Shown: positions 1 to 10,875, counted from the stretch's first letter. The stretch is DNA of 50,053 bases from Hymenoscyphus infarciens (GCA_001414345.1 LLCB01000377.1:1-50053), one strand, 5' to 3'. Notes: generated by a model not told the origin, from the letters alone. Numbers and translations: made by a program.

Positions 1-20
1 TATATATATATATATATATA
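1..20. repeat. (TA)n microsatellite at the window edge
   Basis: Ten TA dinucleotides run from the first base. Short TA runs recur all through the RIP-affected DNA, and this one is simply cut by the window edge. It carries no telomeric or centromeric motif. Confidence 0.9.
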
Positions 21-1049
21 GTTATATAATACTTAATAAAACTTTTTCAGAATTAATAAAGTAACTCTAAAAGCCTTAAAATACGTTTAAACGACTGTTA
101 GATAGTCTAGAAAGAGACTAAAGTACTCTACGATTATACTAAATAATTATAGTAGTAGTAGTAGTAAGAAAAAGAGAGGCTTATAAAGAGCCTCTATTCC
201 TCTCTCTAGAGTACTAGCAACTAACGAAGATAGTATAATAAACTAAGAAGAGTAGAGTATAAGAGGATAGAAGAGAGTATTAGACTACGTAGATATAATA
301 GAGAAGAGCCTAATTTAAATAATACTTAACTTAATAATAGAGAAGAGAGATATTAAAGTAATTATTAAAGTAATAAGAAAAGTACTTAAGTATAGAAGAA
401 CTAAGAAGAGAAGAGATAATATAATTATATATAGAATCTTATAAAAGGAGCTTACTATTATAGTTAAAAGAATAGAAGGAATAAAAGAGCGTAGCCTAAT
501 ATAGATAGAAAGAGCTAGAACTAGAGGACTATAGAGAGGGATAGTAACTATACTATAGAGAGAATATATAGTACTAGCTAAATATACTAGAGAGATTATA
601 GTCTAAGTAATAGAGAGAGATAAAGAGAAGAATAAGCTATTACTAAAGAAGATAATTAGAGCTATAAATATAAGTAAATATAAAGTAGGAGTAATAGTAG
701 CTTAAAAGCTCTAGAGTAGAGATATTATTATAAGGTTTAAGAAAGAGAAGTAGGTAAAATATATATAAGATAATAGCTAGGTAAAGAAGGTATTTAGATA
801 AGAAATAGTAGTAGTAGTAAGAACGCTTATAGTACTTATAAAAAGAGCCTTAGTAAATATACTTAAGAATAAGAAAGAGAGTATAATATAGAGTATCTCT
901 TAAGTCTCTAGTATAAGAATACTAAAGATTATATAATAAGAAAATAGATATAGAGAGTATTAAGAATAAAAGAGACTAGCTTAAAGAAACTATATCCTTA
1001 AAGTAGTAATAATAGAAGAAGTAAGAAGATTATATATAAAAGGAATACT

Positions 1050-1330
1050 ATAAGAGATATACTACTTCTTATATAAAAGATATACTTTAGAGGTAGTAGT
1101 ATAGAGGTATTATAAGTACTAAAAGTAAGAGTATATAGTATACTTTTATAAATAAGATAAGAGGTATACCTAGTATATATATAAGAAGTATAAAGAGGGT
1201 AAAGAAGAGTACTCTAGTAAAAAAGACTTAAAAGAATACCTAGTAAAGTATAGGAATTATAGAAGAGGATACTTAGTATTTATAAAGAAGTATTATATAG
1301 AGGAGTAATACTATAGATAGGTAAGAGAAT
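1050..1330 (+). pseudogene. LINE ORF1 relic with zinc knuckles
   Basis: The conceptual frame reads RYYKY, then a spacing typical of CCHC knuckles, followed by further Y-x2-Y pairs (KYRNYRRG near 1250). Fungal LINE ORF1 proteins end in several CCHC knuckles that bind nucleic acid. Here the expected Cys and His positions are Tyr, which is what TGC/TGT to TAC/TAT and CAC/CAT to TAC/TAT changes produce. The element can no longer make a functional protein. The assignment is by spacing and context, not by an intact motif. Confidence 0.5.
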
Positions 1331-1589
1331 AATATCTTAATAAGACAACTACGTTTATAAACCTATAAAGACTCTTAAAGAAGAGTAAGGTAGAGATATC
1401 TTACTTATTTACCTTTAGTTAGAAAGAGAGCTTATAAAGCTTAAGGAAGAGGTAGAGATAGAGATCTATACTAAGAAGGCTAATAGATATAAATAAAGTA
1501 GGATATATAAATAGTAGTAACCTAACCTAGTTCTTAGAGAGGTTAAGAAGCTCTCTTAATATAATAAGAGATCTAACTAGAGAAGAAAT

Positions 1590-1918
1590 AGAAGTAATTT
1601 AAACTCTACTTATAAAACTACTATAAGTATAATAGTACTATACTAGAATATAAGGAAGATACTAGAAGCCTTTAATATAGCTTTAAATTATAAGAAGGAA
1701 TATAATATATTAGTAATCTAAGAACTAGCGTAGAATAGCGTAAGAGACTCTTCTAGTTACTTCTTAAGCTTAAGATATAATATAATCTAGTTAGATAGAG
1801 TAGTAGTACTCTTTATATATAAAAGATACTTAAAAGTAAACTAGATATATATTATAAGTAAGAACTAAGTAAGTATAATAATAAAAGAATAAGTAGATAA
1901 GATAATAGTCTACTTAGT
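1590..1918 (+). pseudogene. LINE endonuclease relic, N-terminal part
   Basis: The frame around 1700-1740 reads ILVI, stop, ELA, stop, N, which fits the conserved QE(P/L)W-type motif of LINE endonucleases once Gln and Trp codons are allowed to have become stops. Further on, RVVVLFIYKRYL fits the strand that follows in this fold. The domain is cut by element A at the TTAGT duplication and resumes after 5366. In the family this enzyme nicks target DNA to start reverse transcription. It is inactive here. Confidence 0.55.
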
Positions 1919-2271
1919 TATAACGGCATACTGTTCTATATAGCCGAGATGACATAGCATATGCCGTATATATAAGGTTTTAGTAGTTGTTGTTTTATAT
2001 TGTCTAATTTAGGAAGGTTATATACGTCCGAGCTTTTAGACGTACTTCGTAGGGTTCAGGCTTTTGTATTAGCCGACGTATATCGTTGTTCGGTTTCGTA
2101 TCCCTTTTTGTATTATCTGAAACCTCTTGTATATAGCAGCCTACTCCTAGAGTTAGAAAAGGCTAGTTTAGCCTTTTCTTCTGTATTAGAGCCTAGTATT
2201 TATATATGTTATTTTGCTAAACGTACTCTTATATGCCTCTTCTGTAGTTGTGTGTATTTCGTACTATTATA
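1919..2271 (+). repeat. 5' LTR of element A
   Basis: It starts TATAACGGCATAC (a TG start turned to TA by RIP) and ends CGTACTATTATA. It has exactly the same length as its partner at 5009-5361. The segment AGTTTAGCCTTTT at 2165-2177 is the complement of the primer site just inside the LTR. A TATATAG box lies about 45 nt upstream of that segment. Confidence 0.93.
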
Positions 2272-2273
2272 TA

Positions 2274-2286
2274 AAAAGGCTAAACT
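2274..2286 (+). promoter_or_regulatory. Self-complementary primer-binding site, element A
   Basis: AAAAGGCTAAACT begins 3 nt inside the 5' LTR and is an exact reverse complement of 2165-2177 in the LTR. The same geometry is kept in elements B, C and D, with matching base changes. Confidence 0.75.
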
Positions 2287-3269
2287 CTACTTCGCTAGTA
2301 ATAGTCTTTATAATATCTCTTCGAGCTTTTTATTGCTTTTGTTTTGCTTTAGGCCTGAATCGGTCTATTATAATAATATTCTTAAATAGCCGGGATTCTA
2401 GAGATCTCTTAGATAGCTAGTGATATTAGAGTTTAGTATCGGTTTTAGATAGCTAGTAAAAAGCGTGTTTTATACGTTAAAGAAGTAGGAATACGCTAAG
2501 TACTCTAGAGGCTTCTAATAACCCTCTCTATATAGAGACTACTATATATAGGTTTAGTAAATAAGTTAATATACTATAGTTATTACAAAGGCTTCTAAAT
2601 CTACTCTTACCCCCTCCTCTCTAAATCGACATTATTATGTCGAATTTCTAAGAGACCTTAGGTCTCTCTAAACCTATTCTACTATAAGGCGTTAAACAAA
2701 CTTCTAAGGCTACCCCCCTTTTTAAAAGACCCTCTAAACCCTCTCTGATCCTTACCCGTAACTATACGCTAAAACAATAAGAGCTTAGCCTCTAAAGATA
2801 ACCTTTCTAAATTTAGACGATTTATAGATAATAGGCGGATGAGATAGAGGTAAAGAATATAAAGAATAAAAAGATTAGTTAATTAAGAGATAGAGGATAA
2901 AATTATAAGCAAACTTCAAAGTTAATAACTAAATACCACCTCTAAACCCTTACTAATCTAACCCTTATTCGACTCTCCTTTGCTTTTAAAGCTTAAATTT
3001 AGACCCCTTTTGTATAAGGGACACCGCTACCCCTAATGCCTTCCTACTACTCTCCTAGAGTTAGAAAACGAATCAGTTGAAATACACTTTCTATTAAGAT
3101 AAAACTTAGAAGCAAGCTCTTAGCTAAGTTATTACTATTAATCCCGACTAAGCATTATCTAACTCTACTCTAAACTTCCCTCAAACCTCTACTAGCAAAC
3201 ATTCAAAAGACTACAGTTATGAACCGAGTCCTAGCTAGTACAAAGGTTAAAAGAGATAGAAGTTAAAAG

Positions 3270-3600
3270 AGATAGAAGTAGAATTAGGAGAAGATTATGC
3301 TAAAGAAACTTTTACCAACTTTAAAAGGTTACTTTTCGAGTACAGCTATACTTAGAGAGATACCAGAATTAGAACGCTTCTTTTATATATAAGATAAGAC
3401 AAGATTACACCTTAGCTCTGAAACCCGTCTACTACGCTTAAGAGACGCTAGAATTATAACTTTACTAAAATAGTAAATAATCTTTTAGCTATAGATAAGG
3501 AGAGATACTAAAACGCTAAGTTAACCGCTAATAAAACGACTAAGCCTGTTGATATTAGTACTTCGGTTTAGAATACTCCTCTATCCTTGTCTAGTCTAGC
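3270..3600 (+). pseudogene. Gag relic of element A
   Basis: The interior from about 3270 aligns by eye with the gag of element B (9955-10150) and of Gypsy D (44,300-44,560). Shared words include FKRLLFEYS and the KERY, stop, NAKL stretch. In the family Gag forms the virus-like particle. The frame is broken by stops at former CAA, CAG or TGG codons. No zinc knuckle or protease follows; instead the sequence passes into the tandem repeats at 3740-4090. Confidence 0.6.
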
Positions 3601-3739
3601 TCTGAACTCCCTACAATCCGATAGCGACTCTTTCTTTGAAATCGGAAGATGATTTAAGTTCTTAAGTACTCTGAAGAGAACGAGGCGGCCTACGAGCCTA
3701 AGTAACACAGTTCCTACGATAGTACTGATATATGTTATA

Positions 3740-4090
3740 CCTGAAACTATATACCTTTTTGTTGTTCCTAGTTACTCGGATAATACGACAATTCGGCATT
3801 AAGTTTTATTTAACTAGCTGAAACTGCCTCTCCTCTTATTATCCTAGACTTCGGATAATAATTTTAAACTTTGATAACATTCGGTATTAAGTTTATTTAA
3901 CTAGTCGAAACCCTACCTATTGTTATCCTAGACTTTGGATAACATTTTCAACTTTAACAAATTCGGTAACAACTTCGCTTTTGACTAGCTAAAACTACTC
4001 TTTTTATTATCTTAAACTTTAGATGATAATTTTAACTTTAATAACTTAGTAACAACTTCGCCTTTGAATAGCTAAAACCCTACTAACTCC
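3740..4090 (+). repeat. Tandem repeats of about 75-85 bp in element A
   Basis: Four to five diverged copies, each with a CTGAAAC-like start, a TTGTTATCCTAGACTT segment and a TTCGGTAACAACTTCG-like end. The same array occurs in element B at 10,285-10,610, so it belongs to this retroelement family and predates both insertions. Confidence 0.75.
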
Positions 4091-5008
4091 GGTAAGGAGT
4101 CTTTCTTACTTTTATTACTTTCTTTTATATCTAGTAAGCTAGATGTTTTATTTAAATTCGAATCAGATATGAATCGGTATACGCTTAAAGTAAACTCTTA
4201 GCTGAGATATCACTATTATCTATAACGTTACTTCTTGATGTTTGTCTCTAACTCTACTTTAAATCTTTTTTGATTTTACTTTGAACTTTTTCTCTACTAC
4301 TTCTGAAGTAGAATCGGAATTAGAACTTTAATAATATTTATTAAAACGCTACCGACTCTGATAAGAGTCTTATAGTCTTTACTTTCTTTTACTTCTGGCA
4401 GGGCTAGAAGTTCTTTTTTATTTAAATTCGACTCGGATACGAATTAGTACGCTCTTAAAAGGATAGTAACCTCTTAGCTGAGTTATTACTATTTATAATA
4501 TCATTGACTTTTCGTTTCTAACTTTACGTTTTTAAATTCTTCGAATCGGATACGAGTTAGTACGTTCTCGAAGTAAGCTCTTAACTGAGTTATTACTGCC
4601 TCTTAACTGAATAACTTCTAACTCTACTCTAAATTCGTTTCTAACCTTTGAACTTTTTAAACTTTTAAACTTTAAACTTTAAACTTTAAACTTTTTCTAA
4701 CCTACTAGACAGATTAGACTATACTCTTTTAGTAGACGCGAATGCTTACTTTTGATATTAAAGGATTAGAAACAAAGTCTCTTTATAAGCATCTACGGTT
4801 ACGTTTTAGAACTAAAATCGATATCTTGATATCTTATTTCGCTTACGATAATTTTAATAAATAAAGCATCTATAAACTCGGGTTAGCTACGATTTAGACT
4901 CTAACTAACTTATAATAATATAATAATATAATACTTATACTATCCTAATTCAGCCTTAAACGATAAGAGATAGAAGACTCGAGACGAGTCTTTTTTAAAG
5001 GAGAGGGA

Positions 5009-5361
5009 TATAACGGTATACTATCTTATATAGCCGAGATAACATAGCATATACTATATATATAAGGTTTCGGTAGTTATTGTTTTATATTATCTAATTT
5101 AGAAAGGTTACGTATATCTAGGCTTTCAGACGTACTTCGTAGAGTTCGGGCTTTTATATTAGCTAACGTATATCGTTATTCGGTTTCGTACCCCTTTTTA
5201 TATTATCTAAAACCTCTTATATATAGTAGCCTACTCCTAGAGTTAGAAAAGGCTAGTTTAGCCTTTTCTTCTATATTAGAGCCTAGTATTTATATACGTT
5301 ATTCTACTAAACACACTTCTATATACCTCTTCTATAGTTATGTATATTTCGTACTATTATA
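5009..5361 (+). repeat. 3' LTR of element A
   Basis: 353 bp, directly preceded by the polypurine tract AAAGGAGAGGGA (4997-5008) and directly followed by TTAGT. It is more heavily mutated than the 5' copy at many TG/CA sites and less so at others. Confidence 0.93.
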
Positions 5362-6479
5362 TTAGTTTATAACTTATAAATAGAGTAAATACTAATTAAA
5401 GATATACTTTAATAAATAAGACTAAGAAGAGTACTTATAATAAGTAACCTAAATACTTACTACTTCTTATAAGATATATATAAGAGGTATAATAGAAACG
5501 TAAACCTTATTCTTAAACTTACTATACTATAAATACTAGAAAGAGATATACTTTATAGTAAAGCTATATAAAGAAGAGAGAGCTCTTATAACTCTATAAT
5601 TAACCTTATCTTCTCTACTAAGAATATAGTAATCTAATAAAGGTCTCTAGACTTACTAGGATTAGACTATATAGCTTAACTTTTTATAATAAAAGTAAGA
5701 GAAAAGAGAAAGGTACTATAAGTGTTTAGATTTAGCTAAAGACTAATAAATAAGATCTTAGTTAAAGTAGAAGCTTTTTACTTAAAAACACTTATAATCT
5801 AAAATATATAAGAACTTAAGAGAGTAGTATAAAGACTTATAAAAGACTTTTAAAAGATAGTAAAGGCTTTAATACTACTTTAGAAGTTAGATAAAGAGAG
5901 GGTATAGCTCTAATAGAATATAGAGGTTAAAGAAGTATTAAAAGAAATAAGAAGATATAAAAGAACTTAGAAGAAGTACTAAATAAGAAGCTTAAAGTAG
6001 TATCTTAATAATACTTTTTAAAAACTCTAAATAGTAAGTAGAAAAGTAAAGATAAAGAGCTAGAGAAGAGTACTAGTAGAGGTAGTAAAGAATAAAAGAA
6101 AACTCTAAATACTTAAGAAGTAAGTATATCTTAAAGAATATATAAGACTAGAAGTACTAGTACTACTAATATTTATATTACTTAATAGAATAAAAGGTAA
6201 GACTTACTAAGAGAAGACTTATATCTTTATAGAAAAGTTCTTCTTAAAGTTAATAGCTAACTACTTAAGCGTTCTTAATAGAGACTAGAATACTAAGAGC
6301 TTCTCTAAAAGGTACTTAGTAAGCTAATATATAACTATAAAGTATATTAAGATAGCTATAAGGTTAATACTATAGAAAGTACTAGGATTTAATATACTAG
6401 TAAATAGCTTTTTAAAAGCTTATAATAAACTACTTTATAAAATACTTACTATAATAGTAGAAGTAAGCTTCTACTTATA

Positions 6480-7350
6480 ATACTTCTTATCTTACTTCTA
6501 CTATATAAAGGTAATAGTACTAAGAAAACTAGATAAAATAACTAAGGAGTAGAGTAAAGTAGAGGCCTATTAGCTAATAGTACTACTCTTAACTATAGAT
6601 AAGATCCTTAAAAAAGTAATAATATAAAGGCTTATATAGCTTATAAAGGAAATAGTAATACTATTAGAGCTATAGATAAGTAACTAGAAGTACTAAAATA
6701 TAAAGCTAGTAATTAGAATAGTAATAAAAGGTATATATATAATATAAGAAAATAAGAGCTATACGTCACTAGCCTAACTAGATATAGTAGAAGCTTTTAA
6801 CTAAGTAGACTATATATAGCTACTTTATATATTAAAAGAGAAGAAGGTTCTATAATAAGTAGTAATATAGATAAAGAGCTATACTATTCTTTAATAAATA
6901 ATTAATAAATAAAAGAGACCTTAAATAAGGTATCTTATAAGGATTAGTATTATTACTAATATTATTTATCCTCTTTACTTTAATACTATATAAAGACCTA
7001 GTAAGAATTAATAAGCTTATTATAATAGGCTTTATAGATAATATAAATCTACTTATAATATTAAAAAGTATAATAGTAAACTATAAAATACTTAAGATAG
7101 CTTAAAAAGTATATAATAAGTAAGTAAATAAATAAAAGATAGCTTTTAGCTTAAAAAAGATAGTACTTATATACTTTATAAGAATAAGAGTACTATAAAG
7201 GGAGATAGTCTAGTTTAGAAAGATAAGGCTTATATTAGTTAAATATATAAGGTTTCTAGAAGTAGAGCTTAATAGGAAACTAAACTAGAAGGTATACTAA
7301 GAAAGAGTTTAGAAGAAGCTTATAATATAGACCTTTATACTTATAAGGCT
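6480..7350 (+). pseudogene. LINE reverse transcriptase relic
   Basis: Recognisable RT blocks in order on the plus strand: LLLTIDKILKKVI (family: P-I-A-L-L … K-x-L-E-K), then LDIVEAFN (family: LDI-x-GAFD, with the first catalytic Asp), then RYLIRISII (the P-Q-G-S-P block), then GFIDNIN at about 7028-7048 (family: F-x-D-D). The second catalytic Asp is Asn. The blocks are followed by the conserved tail RFLEVELNRKLN. The spacing fits the RT of fungal Tad1/I-type LINEs, which copy their RNA at a nicked target. All key blocks carry RIP-type changes and the gene is dead. Confidence 0.75.
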
Positions 7351-8009
7351 TACTAGAAAAATATAAGAAGTAGACTACTACTAAGTAAAGTAGATATATA
7401 TAGTAGTAATAAGAAGTATAATAGTATATAAGATATTAGTATAGTACTATACTATACTAAAAAGAGGGAATATAAAAGGAATAATAAGAAGCTTCTCTAT
7501 ATAATAATTAAGATACTTATAAGTAGTAATAAGAGTATATAAAGCTACTCTAGTTTAGAGCCTAGAAGTTAAAGTAGACTATATATTAATTAACCTATAT
7601 CTTAACTTATAAGTAGCTACTTTTAAGAGGAAGTTCTAAAAGTTTAAGCTAAGAGAACTAATCTAAAATATTTATAAATATATAGTAATATAGTTAAAGA
7701 GGAGAAGAAGGAGTAGACTAATAAAGATAAGGAAAGTAATACTATACTTATAAATAGTAAGGTAAGAGTAAGAAGAGAAGTAAAGAGTAGAAGAAGTAGG
7801 ATTTAAGTATAATACTATACTTATAGAATAGAAGAACTATCTAAAGACTTAAAAGAGAAGAACTTAAGAGAAGAACTTAATATAATATATAAAAGTATTA
7901 GATAAAGTAGACTTAGATAAGTAAGAGCTATAAAAGGTTTATAAGAGGCTTACTAAAGTAAAGAGCTTACTATTTATCGAAGTATAACTAGAGGTAATAA
8001 GACTAAACG

Positions 8010-8340
8010 CCTTCCTCTTTATAAGAAGAGTACTAAACTAGGTTATATTATAGTATATTTATATAGGTAGTAAAGAGATAGTAGAATACCTAGTCCTATT
8101 TTACTAGAATATTCTATAAGAAAGAGCTATACTTATAAGAGCTCTAGAGAAGAGGATTAGAGATCTATAAGAGCTAAGAGAGGTATTAGTAGATAAGAAA
8201 CTAGTATTAAGAGTAACTACTTAGCTACTTAGGCTAAGAAGACTCTAAAAGTATAAGCTAGTACTAGAATTACTTAAGAAGAGAGAGGAGAGTAAAGAAG
8301 AGATAAAAGAAAGAGAGGAATAAGAGAAGAAAGCTAAGGT
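8010..8340 (+). pseudogene. LINE ORF2 C-terminal relic
   Basis: After the RT/RNase H region the frame ends with a short motif that matches the Cys/His box near the C-terminus of Tad1 LINEs, followed by a charged Glu/Lys/Arg-rich tail near 8110-8340. The metal ligands are lost. The match is weak and positional. Confidence 0.4.
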
Positions 8341-8716
8341 ATACTAGAAGGTAAGACCTTAGCTTTAATAATTCTAGAGGTAAATATATCTTCTATACTA
8401 CTAATATATACCTTAGTAGGTTAAATATATTAACCTACTATACCTCTTTACTATATTACTAAGTTAAAGAGATAAGCTCTAAATAGATAGTAGTAGGAAC
8501 TAAAGAAAAGAAGAATCGTACTTATAAGAAAGCTTAAGAGGCGAAGAAGAATAAGCTAAAAAGCTATATAAACTAGAATAGAAGATATACTACTTACTCT
8601 TAGAACTCGGCCTATAGCCTACGTAGCGTAAGAATAATAATAATATATAGTTATATAATATTTTAAATTAATACTAATAGAACTTAGAGAGCTAATAGAA
8701 TAACTAAATACTCTTT

Positions 8717-9079
8717 TGTGATAGCCTGTCACCTAGGCCATCCTAGATAGCTAGGAGTATCTGCCGCATATAAGGTTCGGCTGTATATTTAGCTTTCGGT
8801 AGTTGTTGTTTTGCATTATCTAATTTAGGAAGGTTACGTACGTCCGTACGTCCGTCCAGACTTTCGGACGTACTTCGTAGGGTTCGAGCTTTTGTATTAG
8901 CCGACGTATGTCGTTGTTCGGTTTCGTACCTCTTGTATATAGTAGCCTACTCTCCTAGAGTTAGAAAAGGCCAGTTTAGCCTTTTCTTCCGTATCAGAGC
9001 CTAGTATCTACATACGTTATTCTGCCATACGCACTCCTATATGCCTCTACTGTAGTTGTGTGTATTTCGTGCCGTTACA
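8717..9079 (+). repeat. 5' LTR of element B
   Basis: 363 bp with intact TG…CA ends. It contains a TGTATATAG box and, about 40 nt later, AGTTTAGCCTTTT (8973-8985), which pairs with the primer site at 9082-9094. It also has short CGTACGTCCGTACGTCCGTC repeats. Confidence 0.95.
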
Positions 9080-9081
9080 TA

Positions 9082-9094
9082 AAAAGGCTAAACT
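9082..9094 (+). promoter_or_regulatory. Self-complementary primer-binding site, element B
   Basis: AAAAGGCTAAACT, 3 nt inside the LTR, is an exact 13-nt reverse complement of 8973-8985. I see no match here to the usual tRNA-type primer sequence TGGTATCAGAGC. Self-priming from the 5' end of the transcript is known for Tf1 and is proposed for the Tf1/sushi group. Confidence 0.8.
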
Positions 9095-9424
9095 CTTCTT
9101 CGCCGGTGACGGCATTTATAATATCTCTTTCGAGTACGTTCGCTGTACATTTTGTTTCGAATTCGACTCGGCCTAGAATCGGATCAGTTACGGCGACTTC
9201 TTAAATAGCCGGGATTCCAGAGATCTCCTGGACAGCTAGTGATATCAGGGTTTAGTATCGGTTTCAGACAGCTGGTAAAAATCGTGTCTTACACGTCACG
9301 GGATTTAAATACGCTGAGTATTTAGAATCCTAATAACCCTCTCCGTGTAGGGACTGCTGCACACAGGTTCGGTGAATAAGTCGACATACCATAGTCATCG
9401 CGAAGGCTTCCGAATCTGCTCTTA

Positions 9425-9439
9425 CCCCCCCCCCCCCCC
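9425..9439. repeat. C15 homopolymer
   Basis: Fifteen consecutive C residues. Element A has ACCCCCTCCTC at the matching place (near 2609), so the tract is a local expansion in B or is broken up by mutation in A. The length is sensitive to sequencing error. Confidence 0.85.
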
Positions 9440-9954
9440 AAAATCGACATCTTCGAAATGTCGAACCAGTTCCGCCACGAGGCGTCGAGCGACCACCCCC
9501 TTCCAGGGCCACCCCCCTTTTCGAAAGACACCCCTCTGAACCCTTTCTGAATCATACCCGCACACCAAGACCTAGAAGATCCCGACGAAACAACAACGGT
9601 CGAAGAGACCAGCGGGACTTCTCAAATGCGGACGATATACAGACGAGATAGCGGCATAAGAACAAAGGACAAATGATCGGTTAGACGAGAGGGACAAAAT
9701 CATAAGCGAACTTCGAAGTCAAGAATCCCACCTCCGAAACCTCCCCGATCCGACCCTCTTTCGAACCTTCGTTCGAACCCTCTTTTGCTTTTCAAGCCCG
9801 AATTCAGACCTCTTTCGCTTAAGGGACACTGCTGCCCCTGATGCCTTCCTACCACTTCCTAACCCTCGAATCGGATACGAATCGGTTAGGACGAAAACTC
9901 AGAAGCGAGCTCTTAGCTGAGTTATCGCTGTCAATCTCGACCGAACATCATCAG

Positions 9955-10150
9955 AGAAATGGAAGTGGAATTAGGAGAAGATTACGCTGAAGAAACGTTC
10001 GCTTTTTGAGTACGGCCATACTCGGAGGGAATTGGAACGGTTCTTCTATATGTGGGACACACACCTTAGCTCTAAAACGCGTCTGCTATACTTAAGAGAC
10101 GCTGGAATTACAACTTTGCTAAGAAATACTTTGGTTTAGAATACCTATCT
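9955..10150 (+). pseudogene. Gag fragment of element B
   Basis: This segment aligns with the gag relics of A (3270-3480) and D (44,300-44,480). It is shorter than in A and its frame is interrupted, for example by TGA soon after the CGTTCGC near 9993. Even this young copy therefore seems to lack a complete Gag and is probably a fully non-autonomous derivative. Confidence 0.5.
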
Positions 10151-10284
10151 AGCTCCGAACTCTCTACGATCTAACAGTAACTCTTTCTTCGAAATCGGAA
10201 GATGAATAAGTCCTTAAGTACCCTGAAGGGAATAAGGCGGCCTACGGGCCTAAGCAACATAGTTCCTACGACAGCACTGATAAA

Positions 10285-10610
10285 TGTCGTACTCGAAACT
10301 GTACCCCTTTTTGTTGTCCCGAACTTCAGACAGCATTTTTAACTTTCAGCAACAACGCCTTTAACCAGCCGAAACTCTACCCCTTTTTGTTGTCTTGAAC
10401 ATCGGATAGCATTTTCAAATTCAGCAACAACTCCTTTGACCAGCTGAAACTATCCCTTTGTTGTCCTAGACTTTGGATAACAATTTCAACCTTGACAACT
10501 TCGGCATCAAGTTCATTTAACCAGCTGAAACTCCTCCTTTTGTTGTCCTGAACATCGGACAGCATTTTTAACTTCGGCAACAACTTCGCTTTTAACCAGC
10601 CAAAACCCCA
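10285..10610 (+). repeat. Tandem repeats of about 72-82 bp in element B
   Basis: Four diverged units with the recurring words GAAACT, then CCTTTTTGTTGTC, then GAACATCGGACAGCATTTT, then CAACAACTTCGCTTT and AACCAGC. Starts are near 10,297, 10,369, 10,445 and 10,524. Antisense open frames over this stretch are by-products of the repeat. Confidence 0.8.
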
Positions 10611-10794
10611 CTGACTCTAACAAGGAGTCTTTCTTACTTTCTTTTCACTTCTAGCCGGGCCAGAAGTCCTTTTTTCATTTGAACTTACGAATCTAGATTC
10701 GAATCAGATACGAATCAGTACGCTCTCGAAGTGAGCTCTTAACTAAGTTATCACTGCCCCTTAACCGAACGACCTCCGACTCTACTCTAAATTC

Positions 10795-10875
10795 GCTTTC
10801 GACTTTTGAACTTTTTCTGATTTTACTCCGAACTTTTGAACTTTTGAACTTTTGAACTTTTTGAACTTTCTCCGA
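10795..10875 (+). repeat. TTTTGAAC octamer-like repeat in element B
   Basis: Several direct copies of an octamer close to TTTTGAAC, interrupted by short variants. Element A has the RIP-shifted form (TTTAAAC, TTTAAACT) at about 4640-4692. Confidence 0.75.

Larger units (their letters stand above)
1..1918 (+). mobile_element. Tad1-like LINE, 5' part (RIP-inactivated)
   Basis: This is the left part of a non-LTR retrotransposon on the plus strand. It continues at 5362 after element A, which is inserted at 1918/1919. No frame is open, but a conceptual translation that ignores stops shows a gag-like zinc-knuckle region near 1050-1330 and the start of an apurinic-type endonuclease near 1590-1918. 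RIP is nearly saturated: from about 219 to 1345 I find no CA and no TG dinucleotide, while CG is still present. The 5' end is outside the window. The LINE call rests mainly on the reverse transcriptase in the right-hand part (6480-7350); Tad1-like is my best match for a fungal LINE. Confidence 0.7.
1919..5361 (+). mobile_element. LTR retrotransposon A, gag-only Gypsy derivative
   Basis: A complete 3443-bp element with two 353-bp LTRs (1919-2271 and 5009-5361), flanked by the 5-bp target duplication TTAGT (1914-1918 and 5362-5366). A polypurine tract (4997-5008) abuts the 3' LTR, and a 13-nt self-complementary primer site lies at 2274-2286. The interior matches the gag part of Gypsy D (42,676 onward) and of element B, but I see no reverse transcriptase, RNase H or integrase, so it would have needed another copy's enzymes. 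Its LTRs differ at several dozen sites, all of the RIP type and in both directions, so both LTRs mutated independently. It sits inside the LINE endonuclease. Confidence 0.9.
5362..8716 (+). mobile_element. Tad1-like LINE, 3' part (RIP-inactivated)
   Basis: The LINE continues directly after element A; joining 1918 to 5367 restores the endonuclease frame. In order I see the rest of the endonuclease (to about 5760), a linker, the reverse transcriptase (6480-7350), a thumb/RNase H-like stretch and a C-terminal region with a degenerate zinc motif (8010-8160). The element probably ends near 8640. The last 75 bp before element B cannot be assigned. Stops are at former Gln/Trp codons throughout. Confidence 0.75.

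Noticed and set aside
219..1345. CpG methylation decay as the cause of AT-richness
   Set aside because: CG is still present while CA and TG are absent, which points to RIP at CpA.
2000..2420. Open frames of 129 and 68 codons on the plus strand
   Set aside because: They lie across the 5' LTR and leader of element A, are low in complexity and are explained by the repeat.
9322..9555. Minus-strand Gly-rich frames over the C15 run
   Set aside because: The Gly run is the C homopolymer read on the other strand, inside the retroelement leader.
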